Origin: Candidatus Saliniplasma halalkaliphilum
Lineage (GTDB): Archaea; Thermoplasmatota; Thermoplasmata; Halarchaeoplasmatales; Halarchaeoplasmataceae
Reading direction: 5' to 3'
Assembly: GCA_019594235.1 (NCBI GenBank)
Contig: JAFDTG010000030.1
Coordinates: forward strand, 1-14,693
DNA length: 14,693 bases
Every line of letters starts with the position of its first letter. Position 1 is the first letter of the stretch. Positions 4,380-12,803 of this stretch are shown in pieces. A program made the translations under genes and the position numbers. Under the pieces are notes generated by a model. That model was not told the DNA's origin. It did not search any database and saw only the letters and a list, made by a program, of their open reading frames with translations.

Positions 4380-4973
4380 ATGCATTCGGACGAAAGTATC
4401 CCGGACATGATTGAGAAGAAAGCCATGAAAGCCACGCACAAGGCTCTCTGTAAATACGGTTACGCAGACTTAACCATGAAAAAGATAGCTGACGAGTCGG
4501 ATAGGTGTAAATCCACCTTCCACTACCACTACGACACGAAGGAGAACCTTCTAGTCAATTTTATTCAGTACCTCTTAGATGGTTTTGAAAAAAGGATGGT
4601 ACCCGAAACCGAAGACCCGTTAAAAAAACTCAACGGATTCATAGATAGGATGCTTTTCGGGCTGGGCGATGAAGAAACAGCGGAAAGCTTCCATACAGCA
4701 CTTATAGAGATCCGTTCCCAGGCTCCTTACAATGAAAAGTTTAGGGGACAGATCACAAAGAACGATGAGTACATCTTACATATCACCACGAACATCATCC
4801 AAGAGGGAATAGAAAAAGGCAGGTTCAAAAACACGGACCCAAAGAACACCGCAATCGTAATTCTTTCAGCTATATACGGTGCCAGGGCACGACATATCTC
4901 TACAGACCGCAACGCCACTGAAGAACTCAGGACAGCTTTAGATTGGATATTAGATGAACTGATAGTCAAATAG
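4380..4973 (+). CDS. TetR/AcrR-family transcriptional repressor
   Basis: 197 residues from ATG 4380. An N-terminal TetR DNA-binding domain is clear: helix 1 (KKAMKATHKALCKYGYADLTM), then the helix-turn-helix MKKIADESDRCKSTFHYHYDTKENLL (33-58), with the family's FHYHYDTKENLL ending. The rest (~60-197) is the helical ligand-binding and dimerisation domain, which is not conserved enough to name a ligand. It is followed after 16 nt by a MATE exporter, and an operator-like palindrome lies in its promoter. The simple reading is a drug-sensing repressor that controls itself and the pump, released when the pump's substrate binds. Autoregulation is inferred from site position. Confidence 0.92.
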   Translation: MHSDESIPDMIEKKAMKATHKALCKYGYADLTMKKIADESDRCKSTFHYHYDTKENLLVNFIQYLLDGFEKRMVPETEDPLKKLNGFIDRMLFGLGDEETAESFHTALIEIRSQAPYNEKFRGQITKNDEYILHITTNIIQEGIEKGRFKNTDPKNTAIVILSAIYGARARHISTDRNATEELRTALDWILDELIVK

Positions 4974-4989
4974 GAGTCCCAGATAATCG

Positions 4990-6408
4990 ATGAAAAGGTC
5001 TGTTGAAGAAAAGAGAGAGCAGATATTGAATGGGAAGATCGTCCCAACACTTCTAACTCTGGCATGGCCGGTGGTCATCGGCAGCATGCTTCAGACCGCA
5101 TACAACATGGCTGACACTTTCTGGTTAGGGAGGGTCAGTGCCGAAGCTTTAGCGGCACCAAGTGTCGCGTTCCCGTTAGTCATGGTACTTTTAGCCTTCG
5201 GCATGGGTCTAGCCACCGCAGGTATCTCTTTAGTTTCTCAACATACTGGTAAGGGAGGAAAAAAGAAAGCTAACGAGGCTGCCGGCCAGGTGTTCGGTTT
5301 ACTTCTATTCATCAGCATTATCACAGGTATCATCGGTTACTTCTCAGCAGGTTGGGTTTTAAGGAACATAATAGGCGTTCCTGAGGATGTTTACCCTCTA
5401 GCACTGATGTACGTTAAGATCATCTTCATAGGTGCCCCGATAACCTACGCTTTCACTTCGTTCAGGTTCATACTCAGGGGTATAGGGGACATGAAGACGT
5501 CCATGTATCTGAGAGCTATCGGTGTGACACTGAACATGATACTAGATCCGATACTGATACTAGGAATCGGTCCCTTTCCCACATTAGGTGTAGCCGGAGC
5601 CGCCATAGCTACGGTAACTACAAGGGGAGTCGCATCCGGAGTAGGCGTCTATCTACTCTTCACTGGTAAAGTCGGTATCAAACTTAAACTCAAACACCTA
5701 AAACTCAAACTCAGATGGGTGAAAAAGATATTCGATATAGGTTTACCCGCTTCGGGAGCCAGGGCCGGTAGTGCCCTTGGTTTCATCGGCCTGATAGCCA
5801 TAGTGTCTGCTTTTGGTACTATACCACTGGGAGCTTACAGCATAGGTAGGAGGGTCATAGGGATGGTCAACCTCGGTATATGGGGATTCGCCAGTGCCAC
5901 CATGACCATGGTCGGTCAGAACATAGGAGCTGGTAACAAACTTCGATCAGAGAAGATCGTTAAGAAAACCATCATGGTGTCCATGGCCCTCATGGCGATC
6001 ATATCAGTTGCCATCTATTTGACCCGTACTCCTCTGGTATCCATATTCGCCGACGAGGGAGCTATCGAACAGTATTCAGCCGTCGTGAGCGAATCCGCTA
6101 GATTCGTAGCGATATTCGTCTTTGCAATACCATTTTATGGATTATTCAGGATCTTCGATTCCACTTATCGAGGTACCGGTCACACAAAAGCAGCTATGAT
6201 GTTATCACTCACGAGGATCATGGTATTGAGAATAGGTCTTTCCTACCTGCTTGCTTTCCCGGCTTACGGGTATGGTTTGAACCTGGGTATCCTTGGAGTC
6301 TGGATTGGCATGTCTTTGAGCAATATAATCATAGCGTTCGTTTCTTACGGGTACTTCAGAACGGACCGCTGGAAAGAGAAAACTATCGAGGAGGAAGAAC
6401 CAACATAA
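4990..6408 (+). CDS. MATE-family multidrug/Na+ (H+) antiporter, copy A
   Basis: 472 residues with about 12 membrane segments in two related halves, standard for MATE exporters. TM1 carries LAWPVVIGSMLQTAYNMADTFWLGR with P27 and D42, and TM5 carries LNMILDP with N182 and D186. These match the proline, aspartates and asparagine of the cation/H+-linked N-lobe in the archaeal PfMATE structure. Other family features are FGMGLATAG, the GRRVIGMVNLGIWGFASATMTMVGQNIGAGNK stretch at the second half, and YRGTGHTKAAM. It exports cationic drugs or metabolites using an ion gradient. It begins 16 nt after tetR with only a poor Shine-Dalgarno (GGAG at 4974-4977, spacing too long), so it probably depends on read-through translation from tetR. 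It is closely related to the MATE gene at 13148. Confidence 0.93.
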   Translation: MKRSVEEKREQILNGKIVPTLLTLAWPVVIGSMLQTAYNMADTFWLGRVSAEALAAPSVAFPLVMVLLAFGMGLATAGISLVSQHTGKGGKKKANEAAGQVFGLLLFISIITGIIGYFSAGWVLRNIIGVPEDVYPLALMYVKIIFIGAPITYAFTSFRFILRGIGDMKTSMYLRAIGVTLNMILDPILILGIGPFPTLGVAGAAIATVTTRGVASGVGVYLLFTGKVGIKLKLKHLKLKLRWVKKIFDIGLPASGARAGSALGFIGLIAIVSAFGTIPLGAYSIGRRVIGMVNLGIWGFASATMTMVGQNIGAGNKLRSEKIVKKTIMVSMALMAIISVAIYLTRTPLVSIFADEGAIEQYSAVVSESARFVAIFVFAIPFYGLFRIFDSTYRGTGHTKAAMMLSLTRIMVLRIGLSYLLAFPAYGYGLNLGILGVWIGMSLSNIIIAFVSYGYFRTDRWKEKTIEEEEPT

Positions 6409-6411
6409 CGA

Positions 6412-7110
6412 TCATCTCCTTCTTTTTCTATTTATAAACGAGTCTACTATACTTTCATTTTCTTTGACTTCAAATCTCTCTTTTGAGCTTTCATCATCTG
6501 TATATGTGCCCCTTTCAACATCAGATATCTTATCTTCTAACCCCTCCACCGTCTCACGGATCTTTTTCATATCTATGAACAAGTCCTCTTTCTTCTCCAC
6601 ATACCACGGTAAGTAGATGGCGATAATCAATATAACAAAAACTAACATCAACGTGAGCATGCCTGTCAAACTTCCAGCGAATAGAAGTATAAGCCCCAAG
6701 GAACCTATGCTACCACCCGTGTAAACACCTACCAGATTTTCCCTAGAGCTGCGGAATATGTCCGTTTGAGAGTTCGCATCACCGCGGGTTTCAAGATAGG
6801 TTTCACCATCGATAGTTGAAACGTCTACAACACGGTGTACTACAGTAGGTGGATATCCGTAATTTTCCTGATAATATCCCGGAACGTTCACAGCTACGAC
6901 ATCCCCTTCTCGAACTTCTTCCACATCCATATCTTTCAAAAAGATAACGTCGCCTCTACCAAAGGTAGGCTGCATGGATTCCGACCGTATAACGGTCGCT
7001 CTTCTACCGAAGGGGTTCAGTCCGAACGGTAAAAAAACCAGAACAGTTGAAGACAGAATTACCATTACAACGATAAAAGTGATCGATTTCAACATGGGCA
7101 GTTCTTTCAT
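6412..7110 (-). CDS. Archaeal type I signal peptidase (Sec11-like)
   Basis: 232 residues from ATG 7110; ATG 7122 and GTG 7128 are in-frame alternatives, but they lie too close to the TATA-like ATAAATAA at 7138-7145. TM1 is at ~9-30. The catalytic Ser box is VIRSESMQP (S45); the base is His in TVVHRV (H92), replacing the bacterial Lys; acidic partners are in TRGDANSQTD (D111, D117). This Ser-His-Asp set is the Sec11/archaeal type. It cuts signal peptides on the outer face of the membrane. After the catalytic domain comes a second hydrophobic stretch (~134-171), then a ~60-residue charged, helix-prone tail (RETVEGLEDKISDVERG...) ending RKRRR, which should be cytoplasmic. It lies directly downstream of a probable substrate gene. 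Confidence 0.88.
   Translation of the reverse strand: MKELPMLKSITFIVVMVILSSTVLVFLPFGLNPFGRRATVIRSESMQPTFGRGDVIFLKDMDVEEVREGDVVAVNVPGYYQENYGYPPTVVHRVVDVSTIDGETYLETRGDANSQTDIFRSSRENLVGVYTGGSIGSLGLILLFAGSLTGMLTLMLVFVILIIAIYLPWYVEKKEDLFIDMKKIRETVEGLEDKISDVERGTYTDDESSKERFEVKENESIVDSFINRKRRR
6418..6430 (+). terminator. Possible T-tract terminator for the tetR-MATE operon
   Basis: CCTTCTTTTTCTA just past the MATE stop, inside the 3' end of the convergent signal peptidase gene. Archaeal polymerase can terminate at T-rich runs without a hairpin. Only 3 bp separate the two convergent stop codons. Confidence 0.3.
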
Positions 7111-7137
7111 CTCCTCATACATAGGCACACCACGGAA

Positions 7138-7145
7138 ATAAATAA
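7138..7145 (-). promoter_or_regulatory. TATA-like element before the signal peptidase gene
   Basis: TTATTTAT on the minus strand lies in the 68-nt gap after the upstream gene. Its centre is ~31 nt from ATG 7110, 20 from ATG 7122 and 14 from GTG 7128, so it favours 7110. Read-through from the upstream gene is also possible. Confidence 0.4.
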
Positions 7146-7195
7146 TTCAAAGGAAGGGGTTTTTAATCGCCCAAGTAATTTAGAACCTGATCATC

Positions 7196-7768
7196 TCAGG
7201 GGTTTATAGTTCGTCCGATCTCTTCGACGTCGATGACGAAGTTGAAACTACTTACCGCATCAACATCTTCGTAAGTTCTATACGAACCACCGTCGATGTT
7301 GACATCTACGTTCACTATAGCTCCTGTAGAATTTTCAAAGAAATCGTGTCCGACCAAGAAAGACACTTTACCGTTTTCCAGTGTCAGGTAAGAGGATTTA
7401 AGTTCTCCATCTGCACCTTCTAGTACTATCTGCATACTCAAGTCTTTTAGGTCTTTAGACATCTCTGCAGCATTGGCTATGTGCAGTGTCACTTCGTAGG
7501 CTCCAGTATATTCCTGTTGAGCACTCTTATCTACTACATATAGAGTGTAATTCTCAGCAACATCTCCATATTCTCCAGATACCGAATCCTGAAGAATTGG
7601 TTCACTCGCTGTTACATTTGCACCGTTCGTTACTGTGACACTTGGGTCTATGGTCCCTACACCCACTGTAACGGATTCTTGGGTAGTTAGGGCCCACATA
7701 CTGAAAACTCCCAGTATCAGGAGGAAGGCGACACCGAGAGCTGTATATCGGATGGTATTTTTTTTCAT
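7196..7768 (-). CDS. Secreted or membrane-anchored protein with TasA/camelysin-like layout
   Basis: 190 residues from ATG 7768, preceded by a GGACGTGA Shine-Dalgarno; TTG 7783 and GTG 7777 are in-frame alternatives. MKKNTIRYTALGVAFLLILGVFSMWALTTQ is a basic N-region, then a hydrophobic core, as in signal peptides of the SipW-dependent type. A beta-rich, Thr/Val/Gly- and Asp/Glu-rich domain follows (VTVGVGTIDPSVTVTNGANV...) with no cysteine and no second membrane segment. In bacteria, TasA/camelysin proteins of this plan sit next to the peptidase that cuts them and form extracellular fibres. The adjacency to signal peptidase is the main support. I cannot prove homology by eye; it could be another envelope or surface protein, or a pilin-like subunit. 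Confidence 0.6.
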   Translation of the reverse strand: MKKNTIRYTALGVAFLLILGVFSMWALTTQESVTVGVGTIDPSVTVTNGANVTASEPILQDSVSGEYGDVAENYTLYVVDKSAQQEYTGAYEVTLHIANAAEMSKDLKDLSMQIVLEGADGELKSSYLTLENGKVSFLVGHDFFENSTGAIVNVDVNIDGGSYRTYEDVDAVSSFNFVIDVEEIGRTINP

Positions 7769-7807
7769 TTTATTCACGTCCAATACTCTTGATACCTCTT
7801 TTTAACA

Positions 7808-7816
7808 TATTTATAA
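7808..7816 (-). promoter_or_regulatory. TATA box of the TasA-like gene
   Basis: TTATAAATA on the minus strand is centred near 7812, predicting a transcript start near 7784. That leaves a short ~16-nt leader containing GGACGTGA before ATG 7768. Confidence 0.5.
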
Positions 7817-7844
7817 TTAACGCACATTTAACAAACTCTATATA

Positions 7845-10451
7845 TTATAGCACCCGCTCCTCCTTCTTGGATTGAACATGCTCTATGACCTTTTGTATCT
7901 CTAACGGCTGTATCACCAGCAAATCTCCTTCCTCAGCTATCTCGAACCCGGCTTCTATGGATTCGAACTCGTCTAAAACAATCTTCACATTCTCTTCAGG
8001 TAAACCCGCTTCCAACACACCCTGCTTAACGTACTCCGGGGTTTCACCTGACTTCCTATATCTCGGGTCGGCATCGTTGATGATCACCTTATCATACACG
8101 TTACCGATCCCTCTTCCGAAATCTATTATATCTTCCACTGAACGGTTACCGGTTCCCTGACATACCGATATCATCTTACCTTCAGTCAATTCATCGAGGA
8201 TCTCCGATAGTGCCTCTACAGCGGGACGATTGTGTGCATAATCTATCATGACCTTGATCTTACCCACGTCCATTATGTTCATCCTACCCGGGTTCTGACT
8301 AGTGGAAGATTGGAACGTCATCAACCCGTTCTTTATGGATTCCAAACCCACTTCCAAAGCATAACAGGAAGCTACGGCGGCTAAACAATTCTGGATGTTG
8401 AAAGTCGCTTTCCCCTCGAAGGTTATGGGTATTTCTTTAACTTCAATCACTTTCCAAACGTTCTCCCCTTTCTTGATAACTATATTCTCGTCTTCAACGG
8501 TCACTATAGTCCCACCTTCAACTAGATGTTCCTTAACAGAACTCACCTCCGGATCAAGTGAGAACAGCACTGTTTCCGCGTGCATGGTATCTTTGAACTT
8601 CAACACGTCTTCATCCTCTGCATTCAACACAGCTTTTCCGGAAGATTTGACGGTTTCCACAACTATACCTTTCAAACGGGCCATATCCTCGATGGTGTTG
8701 ATACGTCCTTCACCGAGATGATCTCGAGTAACGTTCAAAAAAACACCTACGTCACTTTCGTAATAACCCAACCCTCGGCGAAGTATCCCACCTCGAGCCA
8801 CCTCAAGCACGGCATGGTCGATACTTCTCTCACTCAGAACGAACTTCGCTCCTTGAGGTCCGCTGAAGTCCCCTCTCTTCAACAGGTCGTTACCTCTAAA
8901 CAACCCGTCGGTACAAGCTACTCCCACACTTTTACCGTCCATCTTCAATATGTGGGATATCAAACGAACGGTAGTTGTTTTTCCGTTGGTACCCGTAACG
9001 GCAACGATAGGCACCGTACTTTCAGAACCCGGTGGGAACAGCATATCGATTACAGGCTCAGCAACGTTCTTCTCTTCCCCTTCAAAGGGATCTAGATGCA
9101 TGCGGAACCCGGGAGCTGCATTCACCTCGATGATACCACAATTACACTGATCTAAAGGCTCTTTCAAGTCCGGAACTATCAGATCTATGCCCATTATATC
9201 CAGACCGATTATATCAGCAATCCTCTCGGCTATCATCTTGTTTTTAGGATGTACAGAATCCGTAACATCCGCAGCAGTACCACCTGCACTCAGGTTCGCC
9301 GTGGATTTCAAGTGAAGTTTCTCCCCATCATCAAGCACAGTATCTAGACCATAATTTTTCTGTTTCAGGATCCTCTTGGTCATGTAGTCTACTTCCACTT
9401 TAGTCAAAGTCTTCTCGTGACCTACACCACGACGTGGATCACTGTTCAATTCATCGATCAATTCTTCTATAGTCGATTCACCGTCACCCGTCACTAAAGG
9501 CGGGTCCCTCCTAGCAGCCGCTACCAATTTCCCATCTATCACCAGCAACCTATGATCCGCACCTTCAAGATATTTTTCGATCACCACAAGCGGATTGATC
9601 CTTTTAGCCTCTTTAAAAGCAAGTTTCAACTCTTCGCTGTCCTCGACTCTGGAAGAGATCCCACGTCCGTGATTACCCACGTTAGGTTTAACTGCAACCG
9701 GATATCCAAGATATTTAGCTACCTCCAAGGCGTCTTCGACATTTTTTACGGCTTCTCCCCGCGGCACAGGTATCCCGGCCTCCTCGAGTATCTCTTTGGT
9801 CCGCTCTTTATCGTCAGCGATCTCCATACCGATACCCGAGGTCTTATCGGTCATGCTCGCCTCTATCCTCCTTTGATTCTTACCGTGACCCAACTGGATA
9901 TAGCTGTAATCGTTTAATCTCATGTACGGGATATCTCTGTCGTAGGCTTCTTTCACGATAGAGTAAGTAGTTGGACCCAGCATGTTGCTGTCACGGATAT
10001 CCTTCAACTTCGACACGATCTCGTCGATATCCGGTATTTCACCTCTAGCTAACGCTTCTACGATCTTCACAGCCTGTTTCCCAGATTCTATACCTGCATC
10101 TTCATCTCTGTACCTGAAAGCGATCTCGTAGAACCCATCATCATCCGTGGTTATAGTTTTGCCGTACCCGACGTCCATGTTTGCTAAACACTGTAATTCG
10201 ATGGCCACGTGTTCCACGATATGTCCCAACCAAGTCCCCTCCTCAACGCGTTCCAAGAATCCTCCCTCGTATCCTCTGCTGCACATGTGGACTTTAAGGG
10301 TCGGCAAAAGAGATTCGAGCCTATCAACAAAACCAGGTATCTCGTTGGATGGCTGGTTCTCGAATTTACCTATATCTAAAAGCATGTATATGACTTGATA
10401 ACGACTAAAGTAATTAGGTCCCCTTAAAGCTCGTATTTCTTGAATATCCAT
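7845..10451 (-). CDS. cphA: Cyanophycin synthetase
   Basis: 868 residues, full family length. It makes the storage polymer multi-L-arginyl-poly-L-aspartate from Asp, Arg and ATP without ribosomes. The start MDIQEIRALRGPNYFS matches the family's N-terminus, and GHIVEHVAIELQ (76-87) belongs to the N domain. Residues ~205-470 are the ATP-grasp domain: YPVAVKPNVGNHGRGIS (250-266), IEKYLEGADHRLLVIDGKLVAA, and IIEVNAAPGFRMH (440-452), which adds Asp to the backbone. Residues ~480-868 are the Mur-ligase-like domain: P-loop VTGTNGKTTT (485-494), LEVARGGILRRGLG, NVTRDHLG and DYAHNRPAV, which attaches Arg to the side chains. ATG 10451 is chosen because GAGTGA precedes it and the protein then begins as in relatives. 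No cyanophycinase is seen in the window. Product chemistry may differ in archaea. Confidence 0.95.
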   Translation of the reverse strand: MDIQEIRALRGPNYFSRYQVIYMLLDIGKFENQPSNEIPGFVDRLESLLPTLKVHMCSRGYEGGFLERVEEGTWLGHIVEHVAIELQCLANMDVGYGKTITTDDDGFYEIAFRYRDEDAGIESGKQAVKIVEALARGEIPDIDEIVSKLKDIRDSNMLGPTTYSIVKEAYDRDIPYMRLNDYSYIQLGHGKNQRRIEASMTDKTSGIGMEIADDKERTKEILEEAGIPVPRGEAVKNVEDALEVAKYLGYPVAVKPNVGNHGRGISSRVEDSEELKLAFKEAKRINPLVVIEKYLEGADHRLLVIDGKLVAAARRDPPLVTGDGESTIEELIDELNSDPRRGVGHEKTLTKVEVDYMTKRILKQKNYGLDTVLDDGEKLHLKSTANLSAGGTAADVTDSVHPKNKMIAERIADIIGLDIMGIDLIVPDLKEPLDQCNCGIIEVNAAPGFRMHLDPFEGEEKNVAEPVIDMLFPPGSESTVPIVAVTGTNGKTTTVRLISHILKMDGKSVGVACTDGLFRGNDLLKRGDFSGPQGAKFVLSERSIDHAVLEVARGGILRRGLGYYESDVGVFLNVTRDHLGEGRINTIEDMARLKGIVVETVKSSGKAVLNAEDEDVLKFKDTMHAETVLFSLDPEVSSVKEHLVEGGTIVTVEDENIVIKKGENVWKVIEVKEIPITFEGKATFNIQNCLAAVASCYALEVGLESIKNGLMTFQSSTSQNPGRMNIMDVGKIKVMIDYAHNRPAVEALSEILDELTEGKMISVCQGTGNRSVEDIIDFGRGIGNVYDKVIINDADPRYRKSGETPEYVKQGVLEAGLPEENVKIVLDEFESIEAGFEIAEEGDLLVIQPLEIQKVIEHVQSKKEERVL

Positions 10452-10527
10452 ATCTATCACTCATCTTAAATTCTACTGAAATATCGTCCCTTCTGAACAG
10501 TTCTCAACTTCAAATGTATATGGGTTG

Positions 10528-10538
10528 TTATAAATATT
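10528..10538 (-). promoter_or_regulatory. TATA box of cphA
   Basis: AATATTTATAA on the minus strand, centred near 10533, lies just before the tupC stop codon. The predicted start near 10505 would give cphA a ~50-nt leader with GAGTGA before the ATG, so cphA can be transcribed apart from the tup operon. Confidence 0.5.
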
Positions 10539-10539
10539 T

Positions 10540-11268
10540 CTAAAAAACCATCTCTCCGTTGACGAAGGCTTCGGTCCTTTCATCTTCAGGATATTCGAAA
10601 ATCTTTTCAGTACTATCCTTCTCGATGATCCTCCCGTCGAATAATAACGCTGTACTATGAGATATCCTCTTGGCTTGGAACAGGTTATGGGTCACCATCA
10701 CAGCAGCTGCTCCTTTACTGTCCACATACCACTCGACGGCATCCTCTAAAACACTTATGTTGTAAGGGTCGAGGTGTGCCGTGAACTCGTCCAACAACAA
10801 AACATCAGGTCCGAAAACCGTAGCTCTAGCGAATGCCATACGCTGCAGCTCACCGCTGGAAAGGGTACCAGCTCGTCTATCCGCCATCTCAAGCAAACTC
10901 ACGTGCTCCAGGGCATCTGATACTTTATCATCTATCTCCTCTTCACTCCTTAACCGTAGTGGATAGGCTACATTCTCCCACACGGTGTCCTTGAAGGGAT
11001 ACGGTTTCTGAGAAAGCAGTGCCATCTTACGTCTTTTATCAAGATCTTTCTCATCTTCGAAAGTCAGGGGTTCTCCCTTGAAATACACATCCCCATCTTC
11101 AGGGTACAAAAGTCCGTTCAATATTCGAAGCAGAGTGGTTTTACCGACTCCGCTGGGACCGATTATCGCCAACAATTCACCACACGATACGGATATCGAG
11201 AGTTCTTCCAATACTTTCTTACCGTCGAACCTCTTGCAGATATCCTCAGCCCTCATGGCTTCGTTCAA
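10540..11268 (-). CDS. tupC: Tungstate ABC transporter, ATP-binding subunit
   Basis: 242 residues, a complete ABC ATPase. Walker A is GPSGVGKT (37-44), the Q-loop is LLSQKPYPF with Q87, the signature is LSSGE (136-140), Walker B is VLLLDE (156-161), the D-loop follows in TAHLDP, and the switch histidine is H194 in MVTHN. It drives oxyanion import with TupB and TupA at the cytoplasmic face. No C-terminal MOP/TOBE regulatory domain is present, as expected for TupC and unlike ModC. Start TTG 11268 overlaps the tupB stop (TTGA) and has a very strong GGGGGTGA 4 nt upstream; ATG 11256 is the alternative. Substrate is assigned from the TupA partner. Confidence 0.9.
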   Translation of the reverse strand: MNEAMRAEDICKRFDGKKVLEELSISVSCGELLAIIGPSGVGKTTLLRILNGLLYPEDGDVYFKGEPLTFEDEKDLDKRRKMALLSQKPYPFKDTVWENVAYPLRLRSEEEIDDKVSDALEHVSLLEMADRRAGTLSSGELQRMAFARATVFGPDVLLLDEFTAHLDPYNISVLEDAVEWYVDSKGAAAVMVTHNLFQAKRISHSTALLFDGRIIEKDSTEKIFEYPEDERTEAFVNGEMVF

Positions 11269-11912
11269 ATCTTCACCCCCTTGTCCTGATATCTCTTCAA
11301 AACAAAGAACACGATGAGTGCCACGGTGAGAAGTACTGCACCCAAAACAAGGGCATACTCGAAGTTGCCTCTTCTAGTTTCCAGAACGATGGCGGTCGTA
11401 AGAACACGCGTATGCCATCTGATATTACCGCCGACCATGAGTACGGCTCCGACTTCAGCGATGGCCCTACCGAATCCCACCATTATAGCCGATATGACAC
11501 CTATCCTAGCCTCGTTGAGCACGGTCTTTGCAGTTTGCCAGCGGTCGGCACCGAGTGTCATGGCGGTTTCTTTGACCTCTCCTGCAACCTGGGATACCGA
11601 CGACATGGTCAAACCTGTGATTATAGGGAAAACCAGGACCATCTGAGCAAGGATCATGGCGGCAGGTGTGAAAAGGAGATTGAGTGAACCTAGTGGTCCC
11701 CGTTGAGATAAGAGTAGATATATCAGTAAACCGGCGACCACCGGGGGAAATCCGTACAAAGTATAAGTAAAGGTCTTGACGACTTCTCTACCCCTGAACT
11801 TGTGCAGCCCCATCACAGTGCCAAGGGGCACCGCCATAGCAGAGGCTAAGAGTGTGGCGGATACCGATACGAATATCGACAGGACCGTAACATGCAGTAA
11901 GTCGCTAGCCAT
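11265..11912 (-). CDS. tupB: Tungstate ABC transporter, permease subunit
   Basis: 215 residues with about five membrane segments (~5-28, 45-70, 80-105, 140-160, 185-208). The ABC-permease EAA-type loop is readable: EVKETAMTLGADRWQTAKTVLNEARIG (~112-138), followed by GRAIAEVGAVLMVGGNI, a stretch typical of TupB. It forms the membrane channel for tungstate delivered by TupA and couples to TupC. ATG 11912 has GTGA 7 nt before it. It begins 12 nt after tupA and overlaps tupC by 4 nt, so the three genes form one translationally coupled operon. Confidence 0.9.
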   Translation of the reverse strand: MASDLLHVTVLSIFVSVSATLLASAMAVPLGTVMGLHKFRGREVVKTFTYTLYGFPPVVAGLLIYLLLSQRGPLGSLNLLFTPAAMILAQMVLVFPIITGLTMSSVSQVAGEVKETAMTLGADRWQTAKTVLNEARIGVISAIMVGFGRAIAEVGAVLMVGGNIRWHTRVLTTAIVLETRRGNFEYALVLGAVLLTVALIVFFVLKRYQDKGVKI

Positions 11913-11924
11913 ATTTATTCACAT

Positions 11925-12803
11925 CTAGATCTGTGCATTGGCGGTGAATATTTTTTCACCATCTATGATATAGTTATCGATCATATCCTGAACTTCTTCG
12001 GAGACGATCCAGGATGCGAACTCTTCCCCGAGTTCGTTGTTGACGTTTGGATTCATATTTTCGCAGACGGGTATCACACCGTACTGGTTAAAAAGTTCCT
12101 GATCGCCGCTGAAATGGATATCGAGCCCACTCACCTCTTCTTTCAAGGATATGTAAGTTGCCTCGTCTGTCAAGGCATACCCATCTAACTCGTTAGCCGT
12201 CCGAAGGGTGTCACCCATACCTTGACCAAGAGATTTGTACCAGTGAGAATGAGCCTGACTGTCGATCTCATCATGATCAAAACCTGCATCCTCCCAAAGC
12301 TCGATTTCTTTGATATGAGTTCCGGAATCGTCCCCTCTGGAACAAAACGTTATGGATCCCCTGTTTTCATACAATCGGTTGAAGGCCTCGGAGACATCTT
12401 GAGATCCCCTGACCCCAGCAGGATCATCCTCCGGACCTACCAAAACGAATTCGTTATACATGACTTCATAACGATACTTTCCATAACCTTCCTCGACGAA
12501 TTCTTCTTCACGTTCAGGTGCGTGGACTAAGATCACGTCGGCATCACCGTTCCTACCGAGTTCGAGTGCCTGTCCCGTACCCATGGCTATGGTCTTTACC
12601 CTCACTCCGTAGGTCTCTTCAAAGTCTGGTACGATCTCATCCAATAAACCAGAATCGTAAGTACTGGTAGTGGTGGCTAAAACTAAAATGTCATCCCGTT
12701 TGGACTCGATATACCACCAAGCTGCCAGACCTGCTGTTATCAACGCTAAAACCACGAGCACGGTGATGAACTTCCTATGCTGAACCTTACGGATACCGAC
12801 CAT
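11925..12803 (-). CDS. tupA: Tungstate-binding protein of the Tup ABC transporter
   Basis: 292 residues. An N-terminal segment (~12-31, FITVLVVLALITAGLAAWWY) has no lipobox cysteine, so the protein is likely held in the membrane by this uncleaved helix or cut behind it. The mature part shows the TupA hallmarks: LATTTSTYDSGLLD (42-55) with the oxyanion-binding TTTS, VKTIAMGTGQAL (69-80), GDADVILVHAPERE, VMYNEFVLVGPEDDPAGV and SRGDDSGTH (155-163). It captures tungstate outside the cell and passes it to TupB. Tungstate would feed tungstopterin enzymes such as aldehyde:ferredoxin oxidoreductases, none of which is in the window. ATG 12803 lies 28 nt from a TATA box. This is the bacterial-type Tup system, not the WtpABC typical of many archaea. 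Confidence 0.92.
   Translation of the reverse strand: MVGIRKVQHRKFITVLVVLALITAGLAAWWYIESKRDDILVLATTTSTYDSGLLDEIVPDFEETYGVRVKTIAMGTGQALELGRNGDADVILVHAPEREEEFVEEGYGKYRYEVMYNEFVLVGPEDDPAGVRGSQDVSEAFNRLYENRGSITFCSRGDDSGTHIKEIELWEDAGFDHDEIDSQAHSHWYKSLGQGMGDTLRTANELDGYALTDEATYISLKEEVSGLDIHFSGDQELFNQYGVIPVCENMNPNVNNELGEEFASWIVSEEVQDMIDNYIIDGEKIFTANAQI

Noticed and set aside
8395..9150. Plus-strand open frames inside cphA
   Set aside because: They are antisense shadows of a strongly conserved gene, without ribosome-binding sites or family features.
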